From Bacillus canaveralius (GTDB taxonomy: Bacteria > Bacillota > Bacilli > Bacillales > Cytobacillaceae): a stretch of DNA of 64,000 nt. Positions 26,445 through 33,783 of this stretch are shown here, one piece after another. The number at the start of each line of letters is the position of its first letter. Position 1 is the stretch's first letter. The stretch lies in NCBI RefSeq assembly GCF_002860125.1, contig NZ_PGVA01000026.1:1-64000 (forward strand). Reading direction: 5' to 3'. Under the pieces are notes generated by a model that did no database searches, had not been told where the DNA came from, and worked only from the letters and a program-made list of their open reading frames with translations. A program made the translations under genes and the position numbers.

Positions 26445-27974
26445 ATGGCAAGAATATTAGCCGTAATTGATATAGGCTCTAACACAATTAGACTGACTAT
26501 TTACAATCATAAAGCGGACAGTATTTTGAAGGAAATTGAGAATATTAAGGTTTCAGCCCGCCTGCAAAACTATCTTAATAGTGAGCAAATATTAACCTCC
26601 GAAGGTCTTAATATTTTGTTGGACACTTTAAGTGTTTTTAAAGAAGTAGTCGCTTTACATAGGGTCACATCAATAAAAGTGGTTGCCACCGCCGCGATAA
26701 GAAGAGCGCAAAATCAGTCCGAAATAAAACAATTGATACATAAAAAAATGGGGTTTTCTGTCGAAGTGTTGCCAGGAGAATCCGAAGCGTATTATGGTTT
26801 TCTCGGTGTCATTCACGCTACTTATCTGAAGGATGGAATAACGATTGACATTGGCGGCGGCAGCACGGAAATTACCCTGTTCTCAAACCGAAAAATGGTC
26901 CACACCCATAGTTTTCCTTTTGGCGTAATCAGTTTAAAACAACAATTTATAAAAGATAAGATTCCTACATCCGAAGAATTATCCCAACTGTCTTCATTTT
27001 TACAAACTACATTTCAGCAAATTGATTGGCTAAAAAATTGCCGGCTGCCGGTTATTGGTATTGGCGGAAGCGCCAGAAATATAGCGAAAATCGACCAGGC
27101 AATCAAGAACTACCCGATTGATTCCATCCATCAATATGAGATTAACCAACAAGATATATTGACGGTGCAAGAAAAATTATCTTTGTTAACCTATGAAGAA
27201 ATCCAACGTGTCGAAGGGCTTTCGAAAGAACGGTCAGACATTATCATTCCTGCAATTGAAGTATTTCTGGCACTTTATCAGATTGTAAATGCACCATTTT
27301 TTCAAATTAGCCGAACAGGAATCAGGGACGGAGTTTTATATCAGCAGCTCATCAATGAAGGGAGCATAGACTCAAGTCAACAGCCGCTTCAGAGAAGCCT
27401 TTATCAAATGGCAACTGAGTATGATTTGGATGTGGAGAAAAGAACTCAAGCCGCTAAAACCGCTGAGAAAATCTTCAACGCTATCCGTAACGAGGAAATG
27501 GTTGAATTGAATGAGGATAATTTAAAAGATCTAAGAAATGCCAGCTCTATTTATAAATTGGGCGAGTTTTTTGAAAGAGATTCAGCCACTGCGCATACAT
27601 TTTATCTGTTGTCGATCCGTAATATTGACGGACTTTCCCATCGTGACAGGATAAAACTGGCTTTATTGGCTTCTTATCATTCAAAAAAGTCTTTTAAGGA
27701 GAATATTAATCCTTTTCGGGATTGGTTTACTAATGAAGACAAACAGAAAATAAAGATCCTTGGAGCAATACTAAAGTTTTCATTCATTTTAAGCAGTACA
27801 AAAAGAGACATTATACAGGATGTACGTTTTATACACGGAGAAGATAATATTAATATGGAGCTGTTTTGCGATCAGAGCTGGAAAGTGGAGCAACAGGCAG
27901 CAGGAAAACAGGTCAAGCATTTGGAACAAGCCCTGGGGAAAAGCATCAGCTTGCATTTTAAATGGCAAGCTTAA
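26445..27974 (+). CDS. ppx: Exopolyphosphatase (Ppx/GppA family)
   Basis: Releases phosphate from polyphosphate chain ends or hydrolyses pppGpp. About 509 residues. The actin-like ATPase fold shows DIGSNTIRLTI at residues 9-19 (phosphate loop 1), GESEAYYGF, the second loop DIGGGSTEI and GIGGSARNIAK. A C-terminal HD-like helical domain follows, giving the long Ppx form. The ATG at 26445 follows AAGGATG; the frame is open further upstream but that part is low-complexity and lacks a ribosome site. Directly followed by ppk1, so synthesis and degradation of polyphosphate are co-transcribed. Confidence 0.9.
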   Translation: MARILAVIDIGSNTIRLTIYNHKADSILKEIENIKVSARLQNYLNSEQILTSEGLNILLDTLSVFKEVVALHRVTSIKVVATAAIRRAQNQSEIKQLIHKKMGFSVEVLPGESEAYYGFLGVIHATYLKDGITIDIGGGSTEITLFSNRKMVHTHSFPFGVISLKQQFIKDKIPTSEELSQLSSFLQTTFQQIDWLKNCRLPVIGIGGSARNIAKIDQAIKNYPIDSIHQYEINQQDILTVQEKLSLLTYEEIQRVEGLSKERSDIIIPAIEVFLALYQIVNAPFFQISRTGIRDGVLYQQLINEGSIDSSQQPLQRSLYQMATEYDLDVEKRTQAAKTAEKIFNAIRNEEMVELNEDNLKDLRNASSIYKLGEFFERDSATAHTFYLLSIRNIDGLSHRDRIKLALLASYHSKKSFKENINPFRDWFTNEDKQKIKILGAILKFSFILSSTKRDIIQDVRFIHGEDNINMELFCDQSWKVEQQAAGKQVKHLEQALGKSISLHFKWQA

Positions 27975-28027
27975 CTTTAAGTGAAAGAAATTTGAAAATA
28001 TCCCCATTAGAAAAGGGAGTGATCAAT

Positions 28028-30145
28028 TTGCAACAGAAAATCGATTTAAATCAACCTGCTTTTTTTAATAATAGGGAACTTAGTTGGTTAGCGTTTAATA
28101 ACCGAGTTTTGGAAGAAGCAATGGATGAACGGAATCCGTTGCTTGAACGGCTCAGATTCCTGGCGATTTTCAGTTCAAATCTCGATGAGTTTTATATGGT
28201 TCGGGTAGCCGGTCTCAAGGATCAGATAAAAGTAGGCTATATGAAGCCAGAAAATAAAGCGGGATTAACACCGAAAGAACAAATAACTGAAATTACGAAA
28301 TTTACGCATGAAATGGTGTGCAGACAATACCTCACTTTCAAGCAACTACTATCGCTACTCGCAAAAGAGAATATTTCCTTTCTTTCAATCAAGGAACTTG
28401 AACACGATTCATTAATGTACCTGGAACAGCATTTTGACAAAGTTATTTTTCCTGTTTTAACACCGATGGCAATTGATGCTTACCGGCCTTTTCCTTTGTT
28501 GGCCAATAGAAGCATGAATATCGCCATTGTTCTTTCCGAAAAGGATGAATTATCAACTGACATAATAAAATTAGCAATTGTGCAAGTACCAAGAGGGTTC
28601 GCACGGTTTGTAGAAGTTCCAAACAAAGCAGAAAATGGCATCAAACAATTTGTATTAATTGAAGATTTGATAAGCCACTTTGTACATAAACTGTTTCATG
28701 GCTTACATGTTGAATCAGTGACTCAATTTCGCATAACCAGGAACGCAGATCTGGAAATACACGAAGAGGGCGCCAGAGACCTGTTAGAGGAAATTGAAGA
28801 AGAGTTGAAAATGAGAAAGTGGGGAGCGACCGTCCGTTTAGAAGTCGCCAAAGACTTTTTTGATCCTGAAATATTAACTTATTTATTAGATGAATTGGAA
28901 ATACATGAAAAGGATATTTATTTTATCAACGGTCCTCTTGATTTAACGTTTTTATTCAGTTTTTACAAACAAATTGCTCCCGTCAAGGAACATCTCATTT
29001 TTGAAACGTATATGCCCCAGCCTCCGCAGGATCTTATCCAGAATACAAACGGGGAACAGCCACATATTTTTGATATTGCCGCAAGTAAAGATATTTTAAT
29101 GCACCATCCTTATGAATCGTTTGAGCCTGTTATAGATTTAGTCAGGTGTGCCGCTGAGGACCCCAATGTGCTGGCCATTAAACAAACTCTTTACCGGGTC
29201 AGTGCAAGTTCCCCAATAATCGAAAATTTAAAAAAGGCGGCTGAAAATGGGAAGCAAGTGCTTGTTCTTGTTGAGCTGAAAGCGCGGTTTGATGAAGAGC
29301 ATAATGTACATTGGGCAAAGGAACTCGAGAAGTCAGGCTGCCATGTTATTTACGGGAAAACGTCCTTGAAGACGCATAGCAAAATCACGCTCATTGTCCG
29401 CAAAATGAATGAAACCATTCAACGCTTTGTCCACCTGGCAACCGGAAATTATAATGAAGAGACAGCAAAGTTTTACACTGATTTAGGATTAATAACGTCA
29501 AATCCTGAATTCGGGATAGATGCGACAAATTTTTTTAATTATTTAAGCGGTTTTATGGAAAAACCGGATTTTCAGCATTTTTATGTGTCCCCTATGGATA
29601 TTCGTAAATATTTAATTCGACTGGTTAACCAGGAAATAGAGTACCATCAGCAATTTGGGAACGGCAGGATCATTCTGAAAATGAATTCAGTCACAGACAA
29701 AAAAATAATCGTCAAGCTGTATGAAGCTTCACGGGCTGGAGTCAAGATCGATCTTATTGTGCGGGGAATTTGCTGCCTGCGTCCGAAGATCGAAGGGGTT
29801 AGTGACAATATCCGGGTCATCAGCATTGTTGGCCGTTATTTAGAGCATAGCAGAATATACTACTTTCATCACAATGGCCGAGAAAAAATGATCCTTTCCT
29901 CCGCTGATTTAATGACGCGCAACATGGAAAAACGTGTTGAAATTGCCTTTCCTGTTATCAACGATGAGCTGAAGGCTCGGCTGAAAAAAATGCTAACAAT
30001 TCAACTAAGTGATAATGCTAAAGCCCGCGAACAAGACCAATATGGGAATTATTCTTATGTAACAAGAAATGCTGATGACCAGGAAATCGACAGTCAAATG
30101 ATCTTTTTGGGTATGGCGTACCAGGTGACTGATGATGAAGAATAA
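28028..30145 (+). CDS. ppk1: Polyphosphate kinase 1
   Basis: Reversibly transfers the ATP gamma-phosphate onto polyphosphate. About 705 residues in the four-domain PPK1 layout: the N domain starts FNNRELSWLAFNNRVLEEA, a head domain follows, and there are two phospholipase-D-like C domains. The autophosphorylated His is predicted at 450 (KTHSKITLI), with the second catalytic His at 607 (RYLEHSRIYYF). I prefer the TTG at 28028 because AAGGGAGTG lies upstream of it. An ATG at 27962 inside the ppx end would add 22 residues but has no ribosome site. Confidence 0.92.
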   Translation: MQQKIDLNQPAFFNNRELSWLAFNNRVLEEAMDERNPLLERLRFLAIFSSNLDEFYMVRVAGLKDQIKVGYMKPENKAGLTPKEQITEITKFTHEMVCRQYLTFKQLLSLLAKENISFLSIKELEHDSLMYLEQHFDKVIFPVLTPMAIDAYRPFPLLANRSMNIAIVLSEKDELSTDIIKLAIVQVPRGFARFVEVPNKAENGIKQFVLIEDLISHFVHKLFHGLHVESVTQFRITRNADLEIHEEGARDLLEEIEEELKMRKWGATVRLEVAKDFFDPEILTYLLDELEIHEKDIYFINGPLDLTFLFSFYKQIAPVKEHLIFETYMPQPPQDLIQNTNGEQPHIFDIAASKDILMHHPYESFEPVIDLVRCAAEDPNVLAIKQTLYRVSASSPIIENLKKAAENGKQVLVLVELKARFDEEHNVHWAKELEKSGCHVIYGKTSLKTHSKITLIVRKMNETIQRFVHLATGNYNEETAKFYTDLGLITSNPEFGIDATNFFNYLSGFMEKPDFQHFYVSPMDIRKYLIRLVNQEIEYHQQFGNGRIILKMNSVTDKKIIVKLYEASRAGVKIDLIVRGICCLRPKIEGVSDNIRVISIVGRYLEHSRIYYFHHNGREKMILSSADLMTRNMEKRVEIAFPVINDELKARLKKMLTIQLSDNAKAREQDQYGNYSYVTRNADDQEIDSQMIFLGMAYQVTDDEE

Positions 30146-30257
30146 CAGGTGTTAAATAGGACAGGCATATGAACGCTCATTTTGCCCTAGTTCAACCATT
30201 CAAGTAAAGGGGGAGCGGTGCTGTAGTGACCGCCCTGATGCCCAAGGAGTATCACTT

Positions 30258-30323
30258 ATGAATGCACTTATTTCAGTAAGTAATTTAAACGCGAAGGGCT
30301 GGAGAAGAAAAGCCAACATATGA
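30258..30323 (+). CDS. Possible 21-residue leader or small peptide
   Basis: AAGGAG at 30244-30249 precedes an ATG at good distance. The frame encodes MNALISVSNLNAKGWRRKAN plus one residue. The 274 bases between ppk1 and the next gene hold this, a 12-codon frame at 30169, and an imperfect hairpin (GCGGT/ACCGC near 30215-30233). There is no family match that I know, and the peptide may be chance. Confidence 0.25.
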   Translation: MNALISVSNLNAKGWRRKANI

Positions 30324-30419
30324 TCCCATTACGGGGTAAGTGGACAGGACAAAGAAAGGTAAAAGTTTTGGTTAGCAGAAGGATATCTTTTTTTCGAACA
30401 TGTTGGAAATGGGTATGCG

Positions 30420-30644
30420 ATGAACACGGATTTCGAGCTTACTCCACTCATCTTTCGTGGCGAATCGCCGTTTGTGATTGCTGATGAACTTTTGAAAGAT
30501 AATGTCGACGATGTGCTTGAAGCAATATTAATAAAATATTATCACAAAGTTGAAAGCAGTGATTATGTGGATTACTATGATATTTTGGAAGAATTGGAGT
30601 GGGAGTTATCATCTGAACAGCAAAAATACCTTGCTTTAGTCTAA
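30420..30644 (+). CDS. Small acidic hypothetical protein
   Basis: 74 residues with an acidic, Tyr-rich C-terminal half (SSDYVDYYDILEELEWELSS). The ATG at 30420 has only a weak GGAAATGGG upstream. The frame stays open to a stop near 30359 and reads naturally (KFWLAEGYLFFEHVGNGYA), but that part has no start codon, so this could be the 3' part of an older gene. It opens the AT-rich accessory stretch. Function unknown. Confidence 0.4.
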   Translation: MNTDFELTPLIFRGESPFVIADELLKDNVDDVLEAILIKYYHKVESSDYVDYYDILEELEWELSSEQQKYLALV

Positions 30645-30808
30645 GACATTCAATTCATTGATAGGAAATACCGGAAGATGTTAACGTCGATATGAACGCA
30701 TAATGTCTCTATTGCTCTTTAATATTAAGGATGATAAGAACTATGATTAGAAATAAATAGATTTATCCTCCAAAAAACCATTTCTTCAAATTAATATGAC
30801 GAAGCCAC

Positions 30809-30882
30809 CCGGAAAAGCCAGTAAGTATTGAAACTTACCGGAAAAACCAGTAAGCATTGAAACTTACCGGATTTTCCGGTAA
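30809..30882. repeat. Tandem 29-bp palindromic repeats upstream of satD
   Basis: Two near-identical 29-bp units (30809-30837 and 30838-30866) differ at two bases and are followed by a third partial unit. Each junction forms a palindrome of the type TTACCGG-N3-CCRGTAA; the last one (30864-30882) is perfect in its arms. They end just before the satD promoter. The layout suggests three side-by-side binding sites for a dimeric regulator. Confidence 0.75.
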
Positions 30883-30888
30883 TATTTT

Positions 30889-30919
30889 TTGTGTACATAG
30901 CTCCCAGTATGTGTATAAT
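30889..30919 (+). promoter_or_regulatory. Candidate satD-satE promoter
   Basis: A perfect TATAAT (30914-30919) has TTGTGT 19 bases upstream (30889-30894). The palindromic repeats end seven bases before this -35, so a bound protein would touch RNA polymerase. Confidence 0.5.
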
Positions 30920-30971
30920 TCGATGTATAGCAACAATTTTATAAGATTTCAATGAAACAGAGGGATTCGAA

Positions 30972-31676
30972 TTGGAAGATAAAATAATTAAAAAATGTGT
31001 TTGTATATCAGCGGATGTCATTGACTCCAGAGTCAAAAGCAAACACAAGGAACTTCTACATATCGCTAATGAACTTAATCTTAAATATGAAAATGAAATA
31101 ATAACTAAATTTACAGTCAGAGCCGGAGATGAAATTTTTGGCGTAGTACACGACTTTGATAAAGGATATCGTGTATTTAAAGATCTATTTAAATTATCAA
31201 AAACACACCAGGTACCATTGTATGTCGGCGTAGGTTTTGATGATATATTTAACCAGAATCTTATTGACCCAAATACAGTAAATGGAAAGGCGATTTGGAA
31301 TTCAGCTGATGCAATAAAAATTCTTAAAGATAGCAAAAAAATAGCTCATTTAAAAACCTTAGATAAAAATTTCTTGTTTTTATTTCTGGTTGGTCATAAA
31401 TTCAATCATTATATGGCAATAAATTATTTATTGTATTTTATCATTGAGAAAGTCATAAAAAGAACAGAAAAACAAAATAAAGCAATAGAATTAATAGAGA
31501 ACAATCCAGATAAGAATTATAAAGAAATAGGCTTAAATTTAGACTATGACATAAACAATGCCGAATCCAATATAAGTAAACTACTTAACAGAGCTGAATA
31601 CAATATTGTAAAAGAAGCAGAAGAAAATCTAATCAATTTAATAAATATTTTATATGAAAATGAAAGGAATCAATAA
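30972..31676 (+). CDS. SatD-family protein
   Basis: 234 residues, Lys/Ile/Asn-rich. The N-terminal half begins KCVCISADVIDSRV and has TVRAGDEIFGVV, the conserved core of the SatD family known from the Streptococcus mutans sat (secretion and acid tolerance) operon. The C-terminal half contains a likely helix-turn-helix (NYKEIGLNLDYDINNAESNI, then SKLLNRAEY), so it may bind DNA, possibly the palindromes upstream. TTG start with AGAGGGA before it. It lies six bases before a SatE-like membrane protein, the usual partner. Base composition is far more AT-rich than the flanking core genes. Biochemical function unknown. Confidence 0.75.
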   Translation: MEDKIIKKCVCISADVIDSRVKSKHKELLHIANELNLKYENEIITKFTVRAGDEIFGVVHDFDKGYRVFKDLFKLSKTHQVPLYVGVGFDDIFNQNLIDPNTVNGKAIWNSADAIKILKDSKKIAHLKTLDKNFLFLFLVGHKFNHYMAINYLLYFIIEKVIKRTEKQNKAIELIENNPDKNYKEIGLNLDYDINNAESNISKLLNRAEYNIVKEAEENLINLINILYENERNQ

Positions 31677-31681
31677 CTAAT

Positions 31682-32674
31682 ATGATAATCATGTTCTTAA
31701 TATTTGTATTGGCGCATTGTTTATCTGATTTTATTATTCAAACCGATTCGATTATCAAGAAAAAACAGGACAATAGTAATAGAGTTTTTAATGAAGGAAT
31801 TTTTATTCATATAATACACCATTTTATTATTGGTGTTATGTTACTGGTTTTATTTGGAAATATCAAAATAAATCTGGTATTTGCTCTTATCATTATTTGT
31901 TTTGTACATTATTTTATTGATCTATTGAAAATTAAATACGATGAGAAAATGATAGAATACACTAAAAATGATGAATCCTGGAGAAAAAACATATTCTATT
32001 TTTTGCTTGAAAAAAGAACGATACTTTTTTTACTGGATCAAACCGTACATATTTTAACTATATATATGGTCCTAAAATTTTTTAACTACGTCTTTTCAAT
32101 TAATGAAATAGCCAGTTTAGTTATTGATTTTTATCAAGACGCAATAACTATAAGTTTAACAACAAAAATCACTTCTGTTGCAATTTTATTAATACTACTA
32201 ACATGGGGCAGTAGTTATTTAATAGCTGAGTTCTTTAAGGACATAAAGAAAGAATTAAATATGAATCCAGAAATCACAGCAAGTATAGAAGATCATCAAC
32301 AAGGTGAAAATTTATCATTAATAGAATCACAAATAAATGCTTTACATCGAAATATAACGGTTGAACGGACATGGGAATTTTCAGCTAGTGAGAACGAAAA
32401 GAGAAGCATAAAAATCCAATTTCAGAATTTCAATGAGGCAGATAACAACTCCGTAGGAAAATATATAGGTATCTTCGAGAGAATTTTAATAGCCATTTTC
32501 GTTTTTCTTGGTGCTTATCAAGGTTTAGTACTGTTAGGGGGATTTAAAACTCTTACAAGATTCAAGCAGTTTGAAGATAAATCATTTGCAGAATATTATT
32601 TAATCGGCACTTTGTTTAGTATGCTCATAGGAGTAACCATCGGAGAAATAATCAAAAAAATAGTAATGAACTAA
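31682..32674 (+). CDS. SatE-like DUF3307 membrane protein
   Basis: 330 residues. The first third is DUF3307: FVLAHCLSDFIIQTDSIIKK, an HIIHHFIIGVMLLVL helix and HYFIDLLKIKYDEK, with conserved His and Asp residues inside membrane helices that could form a site. Two or three further helices and a charged cytoplasmic stretch (about residues 185-260) follow, ending with two more helices. It pairs with SatD, six bases upstream. A terminator follows at 32842. No biochemical function is established that I know of. Confidence 0.75.
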   Translation: MIIMFLIFVLAHCLSDFIIQTDSIIKKKQDNSNRVFNEGIFIHIIHHFIIGVMLLVLFGNIKINLVFALIIICFVHYFIDLLKIKYDEKMIEYTKNDESWRKNIFYFLLEKRTILFLLDQTVHILTIYMVLKFFNYVFSINEIASLVIDFYQDAITISLTTKITSVAILLILLTWGSSYLIAEFFKDIKKELNMNPEITASIEDHQQGENLSLIESQINALHRNITVERTWEFSASENEKRSIKIQFQNFNEADNNSVGKYIGIFERILIAIFVFLGAYQGLVLLGGFKTLTRFKQFEDKSFAEYYLIGTLFSMLIGVTIGEIIKKIVMN

Positions 32675-32841
32675 CCCATTGAAAAACTACTGTACTATTG
32701 GAATGAAGTTTTAATTTTTTAGTACACATATCCCCATGAAGCTGGACTATTGTTGCTTATTGAGCAATGGACTCGCAACACCGACTTCCCGATCCTACTT
32801 GTTAGGAAAGATAAATAAAGGATGTAATAATGAGTCCAGAG

Positions 32842-32870
32842 CCTATCGAAACATCGGTAGGATTTTTTTT
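32842..32870 (+). terminator. Terminator of satD-satE
   Basis: CCTATCG (32842-32848) pairs with CGGTAGG (32855-32861), followed by an eight-T run. Confidence 0.8.
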
Positions 32871-33017
32871 GTTTAGTATACATCCTGATGAACCAAATCA
32901 TCAATGACGCAGACGCAAATTTTTTGAAATATGTTCCTTGTATAGTTTTCACCCGGTAATCAAGGCGGACATTAAGCACACTTTCTGTCGTTTTTATTTT
33001 GAGAGAATCCTCAGTTC

Positions 33018-33182
33018 TCATTTCTCTTTATTAGCTACAGCTAGTCCCAGAAGCAGCATCTGGCTTGCCACCATAGTCACAGATTTTTTCAGCATGTCTC
33101 GGTATTTACATTTGTGCTCTGACGCCTTATTAATAATGTGATCATCCTGTTTCCGTTTTGAACGGTGTTTACGGAGACCCAA
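33018..33182 (-). CDS. Possible small basic protein or remnant
   Basis: On the minus strand a 54-codon frame from a TTG (33182) reads a very basic N-terminal part (GLRKHRSKRKQDDHIINK) followed by a hydrophobic helix (VTMVASQMLLLGLAVANKEK). No ribosome site is evident, and the frame continues upstream without a start. The rest of the 684-base gap 32675-33358 holds the satDE terminator, the TOMM operator dyad and otherwise nothing I can name. Treat as a remnant unless homologues exist. Confidence 0.2.
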   Translation of the reverse strand: MGLRKHRSKRKQDDHIINKASEHKCKYRDMLKKSVTMVASQMLLLGLAVANKEK

Positions 33183-33256
33183 TAAAAATAGGCATTTGAA
33201 ACAGTAACAATACCCAATTATAGTTCATATTTTGTTGGGGAGAAGATTCGATCGAA

Positions 33257-33279
33257 GTACTAGTGGATTCACCTAGTAC
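33257..33279. promoter_or_regulatory. Candidate operator dyad upstream of the TOMM precursor
   Basis: GTACTAG (33257-33263) and CTAGTAC (33273-33279) form a perfect 7-bp inverted repeat with a 9-base spacer, so the half-site centres are 16 bases apart, about one and a half helical turns. It lies 86 bases before the precursor start. No regulator gene is adjacent to read it. Confidence 0.45.
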
Positions 33280-33364
33280 ACAGTTGTTTTTCTGATTATC
33301 TAGTTCTGTTCCCCTGTCATGTTGCTGGCACACTTTGTTAATTTAATTTACGGAGGTTATGAAA

Positions 33365-33619
33365 ATGAATGATTTCCAAAGCCAACTTCAAATGTTGAAT
33401 ATTGGCGATTTCCAGGCGAACGAGGCAGTTCCTTGGGACCAAAACCAGTACTATATTGATCAGTCTCGACAATGCGGTGGCGGTTTTGGTGGTTGTTTTG
33501 GTCGTTGCTTTAGCTGCTTTAATTGCTTTCGTTGTTTTAGTTGCTTTAACTGCTTTAGTTGCTTCCGTTGTTCTAATTGCTTTAGCTGCTCTCGTTGCGG
33601 TGGTCGTTGCGGAGGTTAA
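33365..33619 (+). CDS. Heterocycloanthracin/sonorensin-type TOMM precursor peptide
   Basis: 84 residues from the ATG at 33365, eight bases after GGAGG; an ATG six bases earlier is too close. The leader (about residues 1-36) reads MNDFQSQLQMLNIGDFQANE then VPWDQNQYYIDQS, matching the leader of the heterocycloanthracin/sonorensin family. The core begins at Cys37 and has 14 cysteines (37, 44, 48 and then every third residue to 78, and 82). The 48-78 run is Cys-Phe-X with X = Ser, Asn or Arg, flanked by Gly-rich ends. The cysteines would be cyclised to thiazol(in)es by the enzymes encoded downstream; Ser residues may give oxazol(in)es. Probable product: a secreted antimicrobial peptide. Confidence 0.88.
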   Translation: MNDFQSQLQMLNIGDFQANEAVPWDQNQYYIDQSRQCGGGFGGCFGRCFSCFNCFRCFSCFNCFSCFRCSNCFSCSRCGGRCGG

Positions 33620-33657
33620 TAGTTCTAGTTTTCTTACGTAAACCCTAACAAGAGGCT

Positions 33658-33685
33658 GCCCCTGCATAAGCGCAGGGGCTTTTCA
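33658..33685 (+). terminator. Leaky terminator between precursor and modification genes
   Basis: GCCCCTGC (33658-33665) pairs perfectly with GCAGGGGC (33672-33679); the following T tract is short (TTTTC). It lies between the precursor and the enzyme genes with no obvious strong promoter after it, so partial readthrough would give much more precursor than enzyme. Confidence 0.75.
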
Positions 33686-33783
33686 CTTTAACATTAGACA
33701 TAAGAGACAAATTGCGGCACATAGGATGATAGTAAACGTGATTCTATAGATTTGAGAATAAATCACGTGTAAGGAGGAGCGGA

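Noticed and set aside
30809..30882. 29-bp tandem repeats as a mini CRISPR array
   Set aside because: The units are directly adjacent with no spacers, contain palindromes, and sit on a promoter. No cas genes are present.
30972..32674. satDE as the immunity system of the TOMM cluster
   Set aside because: Opposite base composition, own terminator and operator, and known occurrence of satDE without such clusters; kept only as a weak possibility in the findings.
33338..33667. Long open frames in the other two plus/minus frames over the TOMM core
   Set aside because: They arise because the core is coded by TGY-TTY-rich repeats; low-complexity Ala/Val/Leu or Thr/Lys/Ala products with no ribosome sites. 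The Cys-rich frame has the leader, the GGAGG and the enzyme neighbours.
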